Assembly (NCBI GenBank): GCA_026745465.1
Contig: JACYXH010000212.1
Coordinates: forward strand, 421,001 to 485,000
Source of the DNA: Lota lota
Taxonomy: Eukaryota; Chordata; Actinopteri; Gadiformes; Lotidae
Length of the DNA stretch: 64,000 nt
Direction of reading: 5' to 3'
Shown here: positions 11,801-41,300 of the stretch, piece after piece
Layout of the letters: every line of letters starts with the position of its first letter
Position numbering within the stretch: the stretch's first letter is position 1
Made by a program: the position numbers and the translations under genes
Notes under the pieces: generated by a model
Told to the model about the DNA's origin: nothing
The model's input: only the letters and a program-made list of their open reading frames with translations
The model's database searches: none

Positions 11801-13512
11801 TATAATAACGTACTTACATCTTTAAGCGGCTTCAGCAGGACCATTCCACAGCCCTCTCCTCTCCCGTAGCCATCGGCTCTGCTGGAGAAAGGCTTGCTGG
11901 TACCGTTTGGCGAGATCATCTTGGCTTTGCTAAGGGCCACAAACATGCGCGGCTCGATGATACAGCTGACCCCTCCACACAGGGCCATCTCACAGTCTCC
12001 TGGAGGATGAGTAGAGAACAGGTCATTGTGTGAGATGAGGATGGTGTAGTGGGTAGGGTGTTTAACTCCAAGACAAAATGTATTGAGTTGAAAGCCTACC
12101 CATAGGCATCCTTGAGCAAGATGCCTAACCCCCACCTGCTCCTTAATGACATGTATCTTAATTCACTGTAAGTAGCTTTGGATAAAAGCGTCTTTTAAAT
12201 GATGTCATTCAAGGGTAGTAGTAACCAGTATTAACCAAGGATGCAGTTATATTATTAATAATAGTATTACTAATATTGGTCTAAAATAGTGATGTACATT
12301 TCAATGCAAAGATCTTATACAAAGTATCCCATTTTAAAGGGATTGTATATCCTTCTAATACTCTTAGTACCTTTTAGACACAACAGGAGGTTGACTGAAT
12401 CAATACTTCACCTTGCCGTATGCCCTGGCATGCCGAATGCAGTGCCACCAGCGAGGAAGAGCAGGCACTGTCGATGGCGAAGGACGGCCCCGTGAGGTCA
12501 AAGGTGAAGGAGATCCTGTTTGCGGCAATGCTCATTGCCGCCCCTGTGGCGCTGTAATGGTTAACGGCGTTGGGGTCGTTGTTTACCAGGGTCTCGTAGT
12601 CCCTATTCATAAGCCCTGTAACAATATAGTTGATATACACACAGAGCTGATTAGCATCTGGATCATGTTACACCCGCCCCCCAAGGTACATGTTTCACGG
12701 TTCATCGGGTTCGCTGCTGGTGGTAACCTATATAGACGCCGGTTCTGCTTCCGCTGGCGGTTTCCATGGGGGTTCCAGAGTCTTCTAAGGCCCTGAAGGC
12801 ACACTGGAGCAGCAGCTTCTGCTGGGGGTCCATGCAGTCGGCCTCGGCTTCGGCCAGGCCGAAGAACCGGTGGTCAAACTCATTAAACCTGTAGAAAATC
12901 AATATGTATCAATAAACTAACTAAATAAAGTAACATCATTAATAAAAACGACATTCATTTATGGTGAGATGAGTGTTCTGCTTTGGACTTCATATTTAAC
13001 ATATAGTGGTAACCTTCTAATTCCCATCCGAAGGTTCTGGGTTTGAGCCTTAATACAATGTATCTGTAGGCATCCATGAGCAAGATGCCCTAACCCCAAC
13101 CTGCTTCTTAATTACATAGATCTATGAAGAATTCACTCCAGGTCTCTTGGGATAAGCGCCAACTAAATGACAAAATAGGGAACAGTAATTAGGGCTTTAA
13201 TGCTAAAACAGTATTTCCTTACCCGTCTATGAGAGCGGCTCTGGTGGTCTGTGTGCGACCAGGTCTGGTAACGTCAGGAGAGAACCAGCCCGTGGTGTCA
13301 AACCTCTCCTCCGGTATATCAGTCACACAGTTCCTCCCCTCCAGAAGAACCTTCCAGAAACTGTCCAGTCCTTCCCCTAAAACACGAAACACATAGTTAA
13401 GAGTTATGTTCATGATTTCAGACTCCATATTCACTTGAAACATTAAGTATTAACTTCGCTCACCTCCAGGGAAGTTGCATCCGATCCCAACCACAGCAAT
13501 ATCTTCCTCCAT
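5807..13512 (-). CDS. Animal type I polyketide synthase, copy 2 (KS-AT-DH-ER-like-KR-ACP)
   Basis: Exons (transcript order): 13464-13512, 13223-13376, 12728-12888, 12412-12615, 11818-11999, and one long exon 5807-11291; about 2077 aa. The start ATG at 13512 opens [17 protein letters not shown], a canonical ketosynthase N-terminus; an out-of-frame ATG lies 8 nt upstream. KS has Cys about 173 (DSACSSS), His about 307 (EAHGTGT) and His about 348 (KSNIGH). AT has the nucleophile in GHSVG (about 617). DH has HxxxGxxxxP (about 925) and DYFLQ (about 1093). An ER-like region follows without a visible NADPH loop; KR ([13 protein letters not shown]...NY) and ACP (GIDSM) complete it. No thioesterase. 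The last exon shifts frame by +1 near 7810-7820, where one frame ends CAC TGA and the next resumes at GAG GCT. This could be an assembly error, a real mutation or recoding. A 5' UTR exon near 13597-13663 is possible. Confidence 0.9.
11353..11410 (-). mobile_element. SINE/LINE tail fragment
   Basis: CAGCAGACACTTTCCTCCAA and AAGTGACTTACAGTGAATT form the reverse complement of the shared SINE tail. Only the tail is left. It lies in the intron upstream of the long PKS exon. Confidence 0.5.
12025..12205 (+). mobile_element. tRNA-derived SINE in PKS copy 2 intron
   Basis: A full-length-looking copy: GTAGTGGGTAGGGTGTTTAA head, GCATCCTTGAGCAAGATGCC middle, CTTAATGACATGTATC, and tail TTTGGATAAAAGCGTC. 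It is antisense to the PKS gene. Confidence 0.75.
13000..13175 (+). mobile_element. tRNA-derived SINE in PKS copy 2 intron
   Basis: Head with GGTTCTGGGTTTGAGCC (B-box-like), middle TGTAGGCATCCATGAGCAAG, and a degraded tail GGATAAGCGCCAACTAAATG. Same family as the copy at 12025. Confidence 0.7.
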
Positions 13513-14249
13513 TTTGTCATCGAGATCTGTTTCAGTTGGACCTGACAGCAATCCTTTCTCAGAATGGTTCAATGTCTGTCTGCTTTAGTTATCCTACCTT
13601 CGTACCACCTCTTTATATTCTTTGTGGCTTATATCCTCCACCTCAAAACAAAGACCGCCTGAAGGCACAACAACAATAGAGATCTTGTCAGATCTTCATT
13701 AGGAACTTAATACACTAATTGGAGGTTAAACGGCTGGTTTGGTATGAGGAGATAATGCAGGGTTTGTTGTGTTGCTGTCGGGATGGAGAGAAAGGCTGTA
13801 AATGATCCTCTTCCTTTCCCGCGTCATTCTAACCTTGTTTCTTGAAACAATGTCTGTAAAGGTAGGTGGCTGAAAATAAAAAATCATTATCTGAGCTTAC
13901 ACTTCTACAAACCTTATGAAGTTATGTATGCAACTTTTAAATGTAAATCGCCATCTTCGGGTAAAATGTTACTCTTCTATAACATTTTGGCAACAGAAAA
14001 ACTAATTCTTCTGCCATTGAATTGATGTTCTCAAAAATGTAGATTTACAGACAGGGGGAATTAAAATATATATTTTAGTGCACAGCTCAGTCAAGCCAGT
14101 TGCTAGTGGTCTCTGTTGGACTTTGTTCTTAGGGAAAGGTTAGTTGTTCGCTGGTTATGAATCTGTATGGATATTGTGTTCACATTATGAATGACCTGCA
14201 GGAAGAGGAAGACATCGTGCCATGGTCACATCATACAAACTCACTTTTA
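13513..14249. other. 5' flank of PKS copy 2 and intergenic to yme1l1
   Basis: On the minus strand, an exon-like block (about 13597-13663) is bounded by TTCAG and GAAG/GTAGGA, with a further acceptor TGCTGTCAG just before the coding exon. Together these suggest a spliced 5' UTR with a short intron of about 85 nt. No TATA box or other promoter element is convincing. The rest of the stretch shows nothing recognisable. Confidence 0.35.
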
Positions 14250-15131
14250 AAGGCATGTTCAAAAACCTTTATTGATGTTCGACACAGCACCTTGTTTCCT
14301 ATTTTAGGAAACAAATAAGCACAGGGCCGATTCCTTTCTACGCACATACAGTATATACACCCCTTCTCGCTCAGCTATGGGTAGCTGCACACGATGCAAC
14401 AAGGAGAAACATAAAAGACACTTTGGGCACGTATAAATACAAAGGACAATCGAAAAACATACAGCAGATGCTGCTGAACTGAGGAAAATAAAATACAAAC
14501 TGAAATATGTAGGTGACAAGTAGTCAACATTTTGCTGCAGCTATTTGGTAAAACTGGTTCTGTAACTTCTCCTAAAAATATGGTTGCATGTCCACAATCA
14601 ATTGAATGGAAAGATAACGTCGGTTTACATGTATGTATATTAATATAATGACAATTTCAGTTATTAACCAAAACAACATGCGCTAGTCTTCCAATTAAAG
14701 CTGTTGTTCATAAAAATGCCATTAAAGGGCCCCTATTTTACTACCAGGTGTAAGGTTGATCATTGGCTTATCATTACGAGCCATTTCAGACTCTATCCAC
14801 TTGTGACATCACACGTGGGAGTGTCCACCCAAAGAGACGCTGGGTAGATTTTGAAATTGCTTGTAATGACGAACCACACCTGGTGGTAAAATGGGGGTCC
14901 TTTAATCACAGTTCAAAAATAAAACATAATATTAATAGTATAATAAAACTCAATGGGGTGGTCGTTGACTTCAGTGTCTCTGACAACAGAAATAGAAATT
15001 ATAGTAACAAATTGACAAAAGACTCCGTAGCACAGTGGATGATTCCGTCCAAGGAAACGGAAAGGATTGTGGGAGTCTGAGTTTGCTGCGGTTCCACACA
15101 GGAAACAAGAGAAGAGTGTGGGAGTCAGAGT
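14250..15131 (-). other. 3' UTR of yme1l1
   Basis: Non-coding sequence follows the TGA at 15132-15134. An AATAAA on the minus strand at 14268-14273 is the best polyadenylation signal, giving a UTR of about 880 nt. Confidence 0.55.
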
Positions 15132-23597
<8,466 letters not shown>

Positions 23598-23838
23598 TGT
23601 TCCTCAGCAACACGAAGAATGTTGATGGTTATGATATGAGACCAAAGCCCTCTGGATAAAGGACTATGCCCCAGATGAACGTCCTTTCGTTTGCCTTGTT
23701 ATTATTACACAACTTTCAAATGTCGATTAAAAGGGCTTCTTCGTTAAAGGTCAAAGAGCCTACAAAATGACGCAAGTGGTTATCACTACCGGAGCATGTG
23801 GCGTAATTGCGATTTTAAATTTGTATACAAACGCTACA

Positions 23839-23894
<56 letters not shown>

Positions 23895-24278
23895 TTTTAG
23901 ATCAGAAAATAAATGCCATTAATGTACTATTTCACATAAGAATATATATTTTTAAGGACATACGTTGCGTAAAAGACTGGTCTGGGATACTGCCTGAACA
24001 TAAATAAATCCAAATTATATGTATATATAGTTTAATATTTTAGAGAATATGTGCCAGTTCAATGCATTATGCATTATTATCCAGAATCACATAATTTGGG
24101 CTCAAAAGCATCTGCTTTAACACAGGCAGTGTGTCAAACTCCGCGCCTCAGGACCCCACTACAGAAGTGCGGATTTCAAATGTTCAAAACAAACCAGCTT
24201 GTCTGGACGTGTTTACCATTTGACGCCGTGCTAGGCACACTGCCTTTTCTCATTACACCGAATTTAAAAAATAACAAC
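23598..24278. promoter_or_regulatory. Bidirectional yme1l1 / mastl promoter region
   Basis: The two start codons diverge with 681 bp between them, so both promoters must lie here. The yme1l1-proximal part is moderately GC-rich. The middle carries an AT microsatellite (about 23841-23890). No TATA box was convincing for either gene. The mastl frame remains open upstream to an ATG at 24051, but the family N-terminus fits the ATG at 24279. Confidence 0.6.
23841..23890. repeat. (AT)n microsatellite between divergent promoters
   Basis: About 50 bp of AT dinucleotides, roughly midway between the yme1l1 and mastl start codons. Confidence 0.95.
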
Positions 24279-32649
<8,371 letters not shown>

Positions 32650-33290
32650 AGACAACCGCACTTGGGACCCTTTTTGTTTTTTTAGGCAGAGGCGTTTTCA
32701 TTTTAGTATTTGATTAGCCTTCGTGTGTGTGTCCAAGTCCAATACACACTGCAGTGTGTTGGCTGTTTCTGTAGTTTTAAAAGGTTTTAGCGACTGTTTC
32801 ACTATAAATAGAGGTCAAAAAAAGACTTGGAACAGGAGCCTATATTTGACTCAAATTTCTTTTTTTTTACCAAATGATTGGATGATTCTAAAGTTCTAGT
32901 GATTATGGCTTCATTGTAATGTTTTGCTTGTTACTATAATCAAGTTCCCCTAATTTTTAACATTACAGTTAAGTTCTAAATCTGCTTTCTAACAAACTGT
33001 TTATAATGGTTCATAAGCGGTCTCCTCTTCAACATCAGTAAGTGGTTCTTTGTTAATAAGCAGCTTGTAAAAAAAATGGCATTAATATATTCATAATGTT
33101 CTATATGTACATTTGGTTTAACCCATGCACCTCTTCATTTTTAAAAACAGCATGTTTTCTAATAGTGTTTTTTAAGAGATTTAAATTGTTTTTCTTTAGT
33201 AATGTTCACAGAATGCTGTTGCTGCTCAAAATTGTATGTATCTCAAAGAGAAAATTACAAATAAAATGTATGTATCATGGACTTTTTCTG
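32650..33290 (+). other. 3' UTR of mastl
   Basis: Non-coding AT-rich sequence after the TAG. AATAAA at 33260-33265 is the likely polyadenylation signal. Confidence 0.6.
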
Positions 33291-35349
33291 GTTTAGTTCA
33301 GTTATTTCAACAATGCTTGATTTACATCTTGCAAATCAACATGCTACTGTTGAATAACAGATATTTGTTGAAGATTAATTGAATCTCAGAAGTATTAATG
33401 TTTTCCAAGACAATACTGTACGACACAAGCAGTAATGCTCAAACATTTTATATTTACGGTTTCCTAACATAATATAGCTGTTACTATTGGCTGTTAAGTA
33501 AAATATCTTTGCTTGTAGCTCTAGTTTGAAATATTGTATAAACACAATTGTTGGTAATTATGCAATAGGTACATCTTTAGTGGAATTTGGGTAAATAATT
33601 GACAAGCATGTCTCAAAATACACAATTATTGGAAGCTTCTTAACAATAACCAGAATCAGAATCAGAAAAGCTTTATTGCCTAGTACGTTTTTTAAACATA
33701 CAAGGAATTTGTCTTGGTGATGTAGCATGTAACATGCTAACTAATCCTTGGGAAGGCAGAAATGTAGAGAGCCTTAGTAAAAAGGTAAACTTTTATTATT
33801 TAATAAAACAATTCTCTGTAAAGATTATATACTGTATATGCAAAGCTCTTGCTACATCTGATATACATTCTATATTACCACAAATGCAATTTAAAATATT
33901 GCATTTGAATTATAACGAGTTATTGTATATAATGCACTTATGTTCTCGCCGCTTGCTAACATTTACACACATACACGCAGTAACGTTATAAGCAATATTA
34001 TGACTATTTATAACTATTGGAAATAAATTCAACATTGTCCATTTATACAATGATATTACATTAAACATTTAAATTAGTAAACAAAACACTAGCTTCAGGA
34101 ACCCCAGTGACAGGTGCTATAGCATGTAGCTATAGAGCTAATAAGAAAGGCTACTTGGTTAAAGACCCAACAATGCTGAACGTTCAGGTGAAAATCAGTC
34201 AAAACCAATGAATAAGTTCATTATGAAATTTATTTAGTTCAGCATAACTCACGAGCTTGTCATTTTGGTCCGGGCCTAAGCAGGTGTGCTACGACAACTT
34301 TTATTCAATCTTTTACATTTTCTTTTTGCTACGACAGTGATGCCATCTACTTGAAAATCGTACCTTAAGATGTTGAGGCACTTTTTCCATTGGGAAAACA
34401 ATTTAATTAATATAACGTATGCAAATAATGATCATTGAATATGACATAATAAAAAAATAAAAAGATTGAATCAAAAACAATAAATGACAAACGATAAATA
34501 ATCAGGTGTATTATACAAACTTGAGATGTACATTAAGCTCTTATACTAAATCGTTAACATTTTAATTCAAAAGATAATAATGAATAATTATTGACCTTTT
34601 TATTTTTGAAATAATTATTTGAGTTGATTAACTATTTATTATCATCACATTTGACCCTCATTGCCTAGAAACATTTATCAGAACATTTTAGCAGCATTAT
34701 CCGGGCAACTAATGACAAACGAGTTTTTAACAAACAATGTATTATACTGAATTATGAAAAATTAAAGATGATGCCCATGTTGAAACATAAATACAGAAGC
34801 ACCATGAAAATGCTAAAGGAATCATTGCATGGATGAGTTTCAATGATTTAAACCGTCTGTAGATCTTTGTTGTTTAACCGTTTCCTTTTTTCTAAATGTA
34901 AAAAGGTTTTTCTATACAAATTCTTCTTCTTGAAAACATACAATTCGGGCCTTCAGTCTCCCTCAATACATTCAAAACATTAATCTATCTTTGATTCCAC
35001 ATCTAGTCCAGGAGACTTCCTCACCCTCTCGCTCTCCCATCTACTCGTTTGGTGCCGTACCCCTAGTGCAACAGCTACTGACTGCGTAGTACTGGTGGTG
35101 GGGGGTGGGGGGTGGGGGAACAGCTGTTAGCTACCCAAACCAACGGCAAAAAGATTCTCGGGTCATTCGTGGCGGTCCATGCCGTCAACCATGGGGGTTC
35201 CAGTCCAAACCGCTTCAGTTGATTCTTCTAAACGTGGTTAAAAACAAACAAAATGGCAGATGCCATTACTGGTTCCAGAACTAGGCGTGATCGTCACAAA
35301 ACTGTAGTCGTTTTAAATGTTGGTGGTGAAATAGGGACCCTTTAATGCG
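33291..35349. other. mastl-acbd5 intergenic and acbd5 3' UTR
   Basis: The two genes converge here. Minus-strand AATAAA signals at 34300-34305 and 34229-34234 are candidates for the end of acbd5, giving a UTR of about 1.1 kb. A G-rich simple stretch lies at 35095-35117. Apart from the dispersed repeat at 33651-33728, the AT-rich remainder shows nothing recognisable. Confidence 0.45.
33651..33728. repeat. Dispersed repeat, copy 2
   Basis: AATCAGAAAAGCTTTATTGC followed by ACATACAAGGAATTTGTCTT; same block as 29806-29880. Confidence 0.6.
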
Positions 35350-38300
35350 TTACCTTCTCCTCCGCTGGAGATACAAGCGGATGAGCCACTGCACCACGAA
35401 CGGCCAGACCACCGCAAACGCTACTGTGCCGGGGGAAACGTCAAAAGGCCACCAGGACGGTTTCTGAGAGATTGAAACGAAAATGATATAATATAGCGCT
35501 AATAATACAGTTGAAGTACAAATTAAATGCCTGGTTCGCCCAAACAGATATCTATTCTGTATATAGTCATTCATTCATGACTTTGAATTTTTTGTTTGTT
35601 TGTTATTACCCCTTTAATGCTTATATTTCTGCAGGCTAAGTCAGCTTAGAAGCCGGGAACATCATTTGATGATGTTGATGGTGTCACTCCACTGTACCTT
35701 GCTGGACTTGTTCACTCTAGGCGACGCGAACGTAGGCGACATCGCCATTGACCTCGCCTGCAGGCAACGTGTAATAGATATGCAAAATTAGCAATGAAGA
35801 ATTACTTACCCACTACAAGCAAGCTATACAAAGATGCAGAGAATTCATCTTTATCCAGCTCTATGGCAAAACTATGTCATGGTGGCTTTATCTAGTCACA
35901 AAAGATGCCATCTTTTTAAATAAGACAGTAAGACTAACCAGGTAAGCAATATATTATGCTAACCTGGTTAGCACTACTTAACACAAATCTGGCTAGCACT
36001 ACTTAACACTAACCTCTGTTGCACTAGTTAACACTCACCTTGTTAGCGCGAGTTAACACTAACATGGTTAGTGCTAGTAAACACTAACTTGGTTAGCGCT
36101 CACTAACACTTAAGCTGGTTAGCACTAGTGAACACTAACCTGTGTTGCGCTAACTAAGACAAAGCTGGTTAGCGCTGCTTGCGCTACTAACCTGTGTTGC
36201 GCTGAGGGCTTCCAGTGTGTGCAGTCTCTGCAGGACGCTCTGCATGTCCTCCTGCAGCCGTCCCAGTGCCACCACAATCTGCTCGTTGAGACTCCCGGCG
36301 GGGGTCCCTGCGCCCCCCCACCGCTCCCCGTCACCCTCATCACCCTGCCAGCTGCCCGTCCCCAGCCTCTCTGAACCAGCGCCCCCTGATGGCCTGGATC
36401 CTGGTAAATGAACAACAACAGGTCCAAGTGTGTTTACAAGCAGAAGTTATCTGATTGGTTGTGTCTGAAGATTAGGGTCATGCTAAGTCAGAGCTGCATT
36501 GGAACTTTTATTTGCATCGCAAAAACTCGAGCGGTGTTGCAGACATCAACGCTCTCTCGTTGAGGGAAACGAATGGCTTGACCTGCGTCTGGTGTTAATT
36601 CCTTGTGAATCCGTTTAAATAGCACTTAGACAACTGGCAAATGGACAACTTACTGGTTAAGTAAGGGATAATGTATAGTGCGCCAGTCATTATTGTGATA
36701 TAAATCCTAACGGGGTGATGCAGAACCCCGACACGAAGTGGAGAGGTCTTATATCACCCTGAATATATAACCACTGTCACACATAGCAGCGGTCTGCAAT
36801 ACAAAAATAACAGACCGTAGAATGCCATCATTGACCAATGAGAATCGAGTATTCAACAAAGCTGTGTAATAAGGGTAAAATAATGGACAGATTAGGCAGT
36901 TATAATTGCCTAGTTAAGAGTGACTAGTTACTCAGTGGGTAGACCTATATCCTTGATAAGAGTGAAATAGTAACTGTAAAGGTGAGAAAGGTGTCCAGAA
37001 TAGTCAGTTATTAATTCCTGGTTAAAAGGTAAAAGAAAGTATCTTGATGTCCACTTAAATTCCCTGGTTAACGGGGAATAGTTACTGGGCTAGCAGGTAT
37101 AAAGGGTGTAATATGCAGGCATATTCCCTGGTTAACAGGGAATAGATACTGGGTTGGCAGGTATAAAGGGCGTAATATGCAGGCATATTCCCTGGTTAAC
37201 AGGGAATAGTTAGTGGGCTAGCAGGTATAAAGGGTGTAATATGCAGGCATATTCCCTGGTTAACAGGGAATAGTTAGTGGGCTAGCAGGTATAAAGGGTG
37301 TAATATGCAGGCATATTCCCTGGTTAACAGGGAATAGTTACTGGGCAAGCAGGTATAGAGGGTGTAATATGCAGGTGTATTCCCTGGTTCAGAGTGTCTT
37401 ACCTCTCCCCCCTCTGACCTGGGACCTCCCTCCCGTGTCTCCGTTGCGACTCTGTCTCTGGGGGCTCCGCCCACTGGCCTCCCCCTCCTCACCCCCACGC
37501 TGCACCCCCTCCCCGGGTCCCGGCAGCTCTCCCGGTGGTAGCGTCTGAGTCTCCTCCTTTGGAGTGGGAGGAAGAGAGCCCTGGCCCTCGTCTTCGTCGA
37601 GGTCCTGCGGGGAGTGGTTCCTCTCAGAACCCTAGGGACGCAGAGAGGGAAGAGTCTCAAAACCCGGCCAAGAGACCTTCTTGTGACAAACACCTCCTAC
37701 CTTAGAAGCCTAACAAAGGGATAGCAAAGTGGTTCTACTGGATTTCCTATTTGAATGCTGGCATTCGCAATGTAGCAGACTTTCATCATCCTTAATAAGT
37801 CATTGGTCTATAATGTATAACCGTGTTCGTTTGCCATTTGTCAGTGTATATATGCATTTCTTTCCTGGTTGTACATACTTTGCCTTGTGTGTGAGTGTGA
37901 GTGAGTGAGTGAGAGAGAGACTTGCCTCTTCCTGACCAAACTGGTCCACAGAGTCACAGTAGACCTCGCTGTCGGAGTCATTGGCCGGATTAAGACCGGA
38001 CCGCTCCTCACTGGGGTCTAAAGCAGGGGAAGAAAAACACACAACTATCAGGCTTCAATTCATACAGTGAGGACAAGCTAGGGGTTAGACGTCTCGATCT
38101 CGCTCAAGGATATTTACTTGGAGGTACAGGACAGTAGGGATCGAACCCAGGTCCTTTCGGGTGGGAATTGAACACCCGAGCCATTAGACTATCTTGCCCC
38201 CGTCGCAATCTTCTTCCCCTTCATCTACCAAGGACTAAATCTAAATTGCCCCATGTGATCATAAAAAGAAACCGTGTGTTTTCGTCTGCACGGCCGTTCG

Positions 38301-41300
38301 TCTACAGCAGTTAATGGGGTGTTTGGACTATCTGGTTGTTCAGACCACAAAGTGTTTCCCAAAGGAAAAAGTGTCTGAGGCGCGCCAGGGATTAAGATTA
38401 GGAGATTATCATGGTCACATGGGGAAAGAGAGAACACCTGGACAATGGAGGCCTAGAGTAATCTAAGGTACAGCGTGCTTGGAATCCATTTTAATGCACT
38501 TCTTAGACGTGCTGGGAGTTTCTATTACAAGTACGGCTATAATACCTATGTTGAAACACCAGGAGAAGTAGTACACATTTGAAAAATAACCTGCCTTGCT
38601 GAACCTATCAACTTAAGTGCAGCCCTTCATATGACATGCAGAAGTCGTGTGAGCTTGTCGTACCAATGCCTCTTTCTTGTCCTAGGTTAAATATATTCAA
38701 CCAAAGTCGCTGGAAATCCATGATTTCACCAATCTTGTGGACTGAGCACACTCGAAACAAAATCGAATGACATAACAGTGCTCGGGACGGCAATTTTCAA
38801 TGTTTTAAAAAGCTCTCTACCAAGTGATTCGCTATACCTCCAGTTTGTTTCACAACGGAGGAGAGCATCATTACTGGAGGGGCGTCATTTCCTGTCAAAT
38901 GTAAGGGCCGCAGGTCTGTAAGCGGCCGTTCTTACAACTAACTTGCATTTAGAAATGTGCAGATGTTTGGTAGGCGGTGGGATCTCCAATCGTCTGGTAT
39001 CGCGAGAATAGTAGTCGGGTATGACAAGGCGGAAGGATATTGTAGAAGCTAGGGTGTGTGACTCACAGCTGGAAGGTTCTGGGTTCGATACCCCAGTGTC
39101 CGCAGCCTCACCTGTAGGCATCCTACAGCAAATGACCCCTAACCCCAACCTGCTCCTTAATGACCTGTGTCTCAATTCACCCAAGTCGCATTGGATATAA
39201 AAGCATCTACTAAATGTTAGTAATAGTAATAGATGGATATAGGGAACAATAAGATATGACAAGAAATGAATATATGGAAATAATCACCAGAAATATCGGT
39301 ACACCAGGTGTCAGAGCCGACACGTTAAAAACAAACGACACATTAAAAACAAATGAAAAAGTCAAACTCAAACACTGCTCCACTGAACATTCAAAATGGC
39401 CGTGTGTCTGACCTGGGAGAGAGTGTCCATTGATGTGAGCTGGGTCCTGGGAGTCGTCATGGCCGTTCAGAGTAGTCTTGGGTTGTGCTCTGTTGGTCAG
39501 GTGATGACCACCGTTGGCCATCTTCCCATTGGTCAGAGGACCCTTGCTTCTCCTCGATGGAGCCTTTTTATTTGAGTTATGGTCTGTAATCAAAATTGTG
39601 AATGGTCAGCAATAATAGTCTAACTTTACTTTTATCTTCCCTTTCACATTCGTCGTAAGCGAATGCAAGAACTGCGTCAACCTCACTATTTGTTAAGAGA
39701 GTGACCGATCCATCAATTGATATCAATATGGCCAACCTTAAAACAGTTCAAGTTCCCTAGTGGGGCCAACAACAATAAAAATGATATAGAAAATAAGTTA
39801 GAAGTTGATTGGTCTTCATTACCTTTTTTGCCCTTGTATGTCTCCTCCTCCTCTTCCTCCTCTTCTTCTTCCTCCTCCTCATCATCATCATCATCCTCCT
39901 CCTCCTCTTCCTCTTCCTCTTCCTCTTCGTCTGCAGGTTCCCCGGCCAGGACCTCGGGTCTGGTTCTCGTGGGCAGGCCCTCCAGAGAGCCGTTCAGCTC
40001 CATGTTCCTGATGATGCTCTTGGTGACACTCTTGGACGGTCTCGAAGACAGCATTGTCCCAAAGCCTGTGACCACAACCCACTGGTCAGTACTCACTTCA
40101 CATTAGGTCTGCGGTCCTGTACAGCTCTACTGGGAGAGCAAGCCAATACCACTGCCAGGGTTAGGGGTTCAATTCGCTGTCTAGCTCAACTGGTAGAGCA
40201 AGGTTGATGCCTTGTGTGTTTACACTCACTCGACTAAAATGCTAAACATATTTATTCTGACATCCTAGTTAGCCTAAAAACATGACCGCACATTCTTTGG
40301 ACAACGATTGAAGTCTACATTACCCAAGTCTATAAGAGTTACATGTCTATTTTATGATGGCAAGACAGACGACACTAGTTGACAACATTGCTGCATTTGG
40401 ATGTTGTGGATCTCTACAAGAACAAAACAAACAGCCTCACCTTTATACCATAGACTCACGTTATACCCAATGGTATTGGCCCATTGCTAACTAGGTAAAC
40501 AATGTTTTACTTTTCCACTTTAAAATGTACGAGTAGATCGAGAGAGAGAGATTGCTGATTTTCTGTCTGACGTCTGAGCACTGGTAATGGAATCCAAAGG
40601 AAGTCCTAAAACCCTTTGAAATAAAGGCATGTCAGGTTGCCAAATACAACAAACAAACGTCTCTCAATCACACTCGATATAAGACATGTCTGATTCTCAC
40701 CTAAGTTCCTACTGTATGAACTAAAGGATTGTAAGGGATGGAGGAAGCAAATCCACGCCACTCAATTATAGCACCACACGGCAGTAGATCGGGGGGGGGG
40801 GGGGTCAAGACACAGCGATGTACTTGCCTTCAAGCTGCCTAGCAAACCGTGTCAAACGGGCTGAGCGTGTGATGGAAGAGGAGGATTAAAACTCAACAGA
40901 TGAACACAGTAAGGACGGTGAATCAACAAAAGACAGCAGAAAACCCCACGGTAGGAGGCGAGGATAAGTGCCGTACCACTGCTCAGGTCGGATATCTGCG
41001 TTATCCTCTTCTTCTCGTCCACCAGCTCGTAGAACGGACCCATCACCTTCAGGAGCTCCTCCACCTCGTCTGTGATCGGCATTCCCTCCAGGATCTGCAG
41101 CTCAATAGCATATCAATAATCAATCATCAATACGTCTCCAATTGAGGATTAGCCCATGCCTGCATTCCACACCACCTGACGACCTGCTTGAAGATCAGTG
41201 TGTGATGAACATGTTACTGTGCACCAGAACACTTGACTAACTCCCCGTTATAATCCAATATATATTTATAATCTACTTTGCTTTTAAATGATTAATGGTC

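Noticed and set aside
1-13512. Bacterial contamination as source of the polyketide synthases
   Set aside because: Copy 2 has five proper spliceosomal introns, several containing the fish SINEs, and both copies belong to the animal FAS-like group by motif.
36125-36427. 100-codon minus-strand frame over an acbd5 exon
   Set aside because: Wrong frame; the splice-consistent frame gives the [16 protein letters not shown] segment matching ACBD5.
40112-40212. Functional tRNA gene
   Set aside because: A and B boxes are recognisable but the acceptor and anticodon stems do not close and the A box is duplicated.
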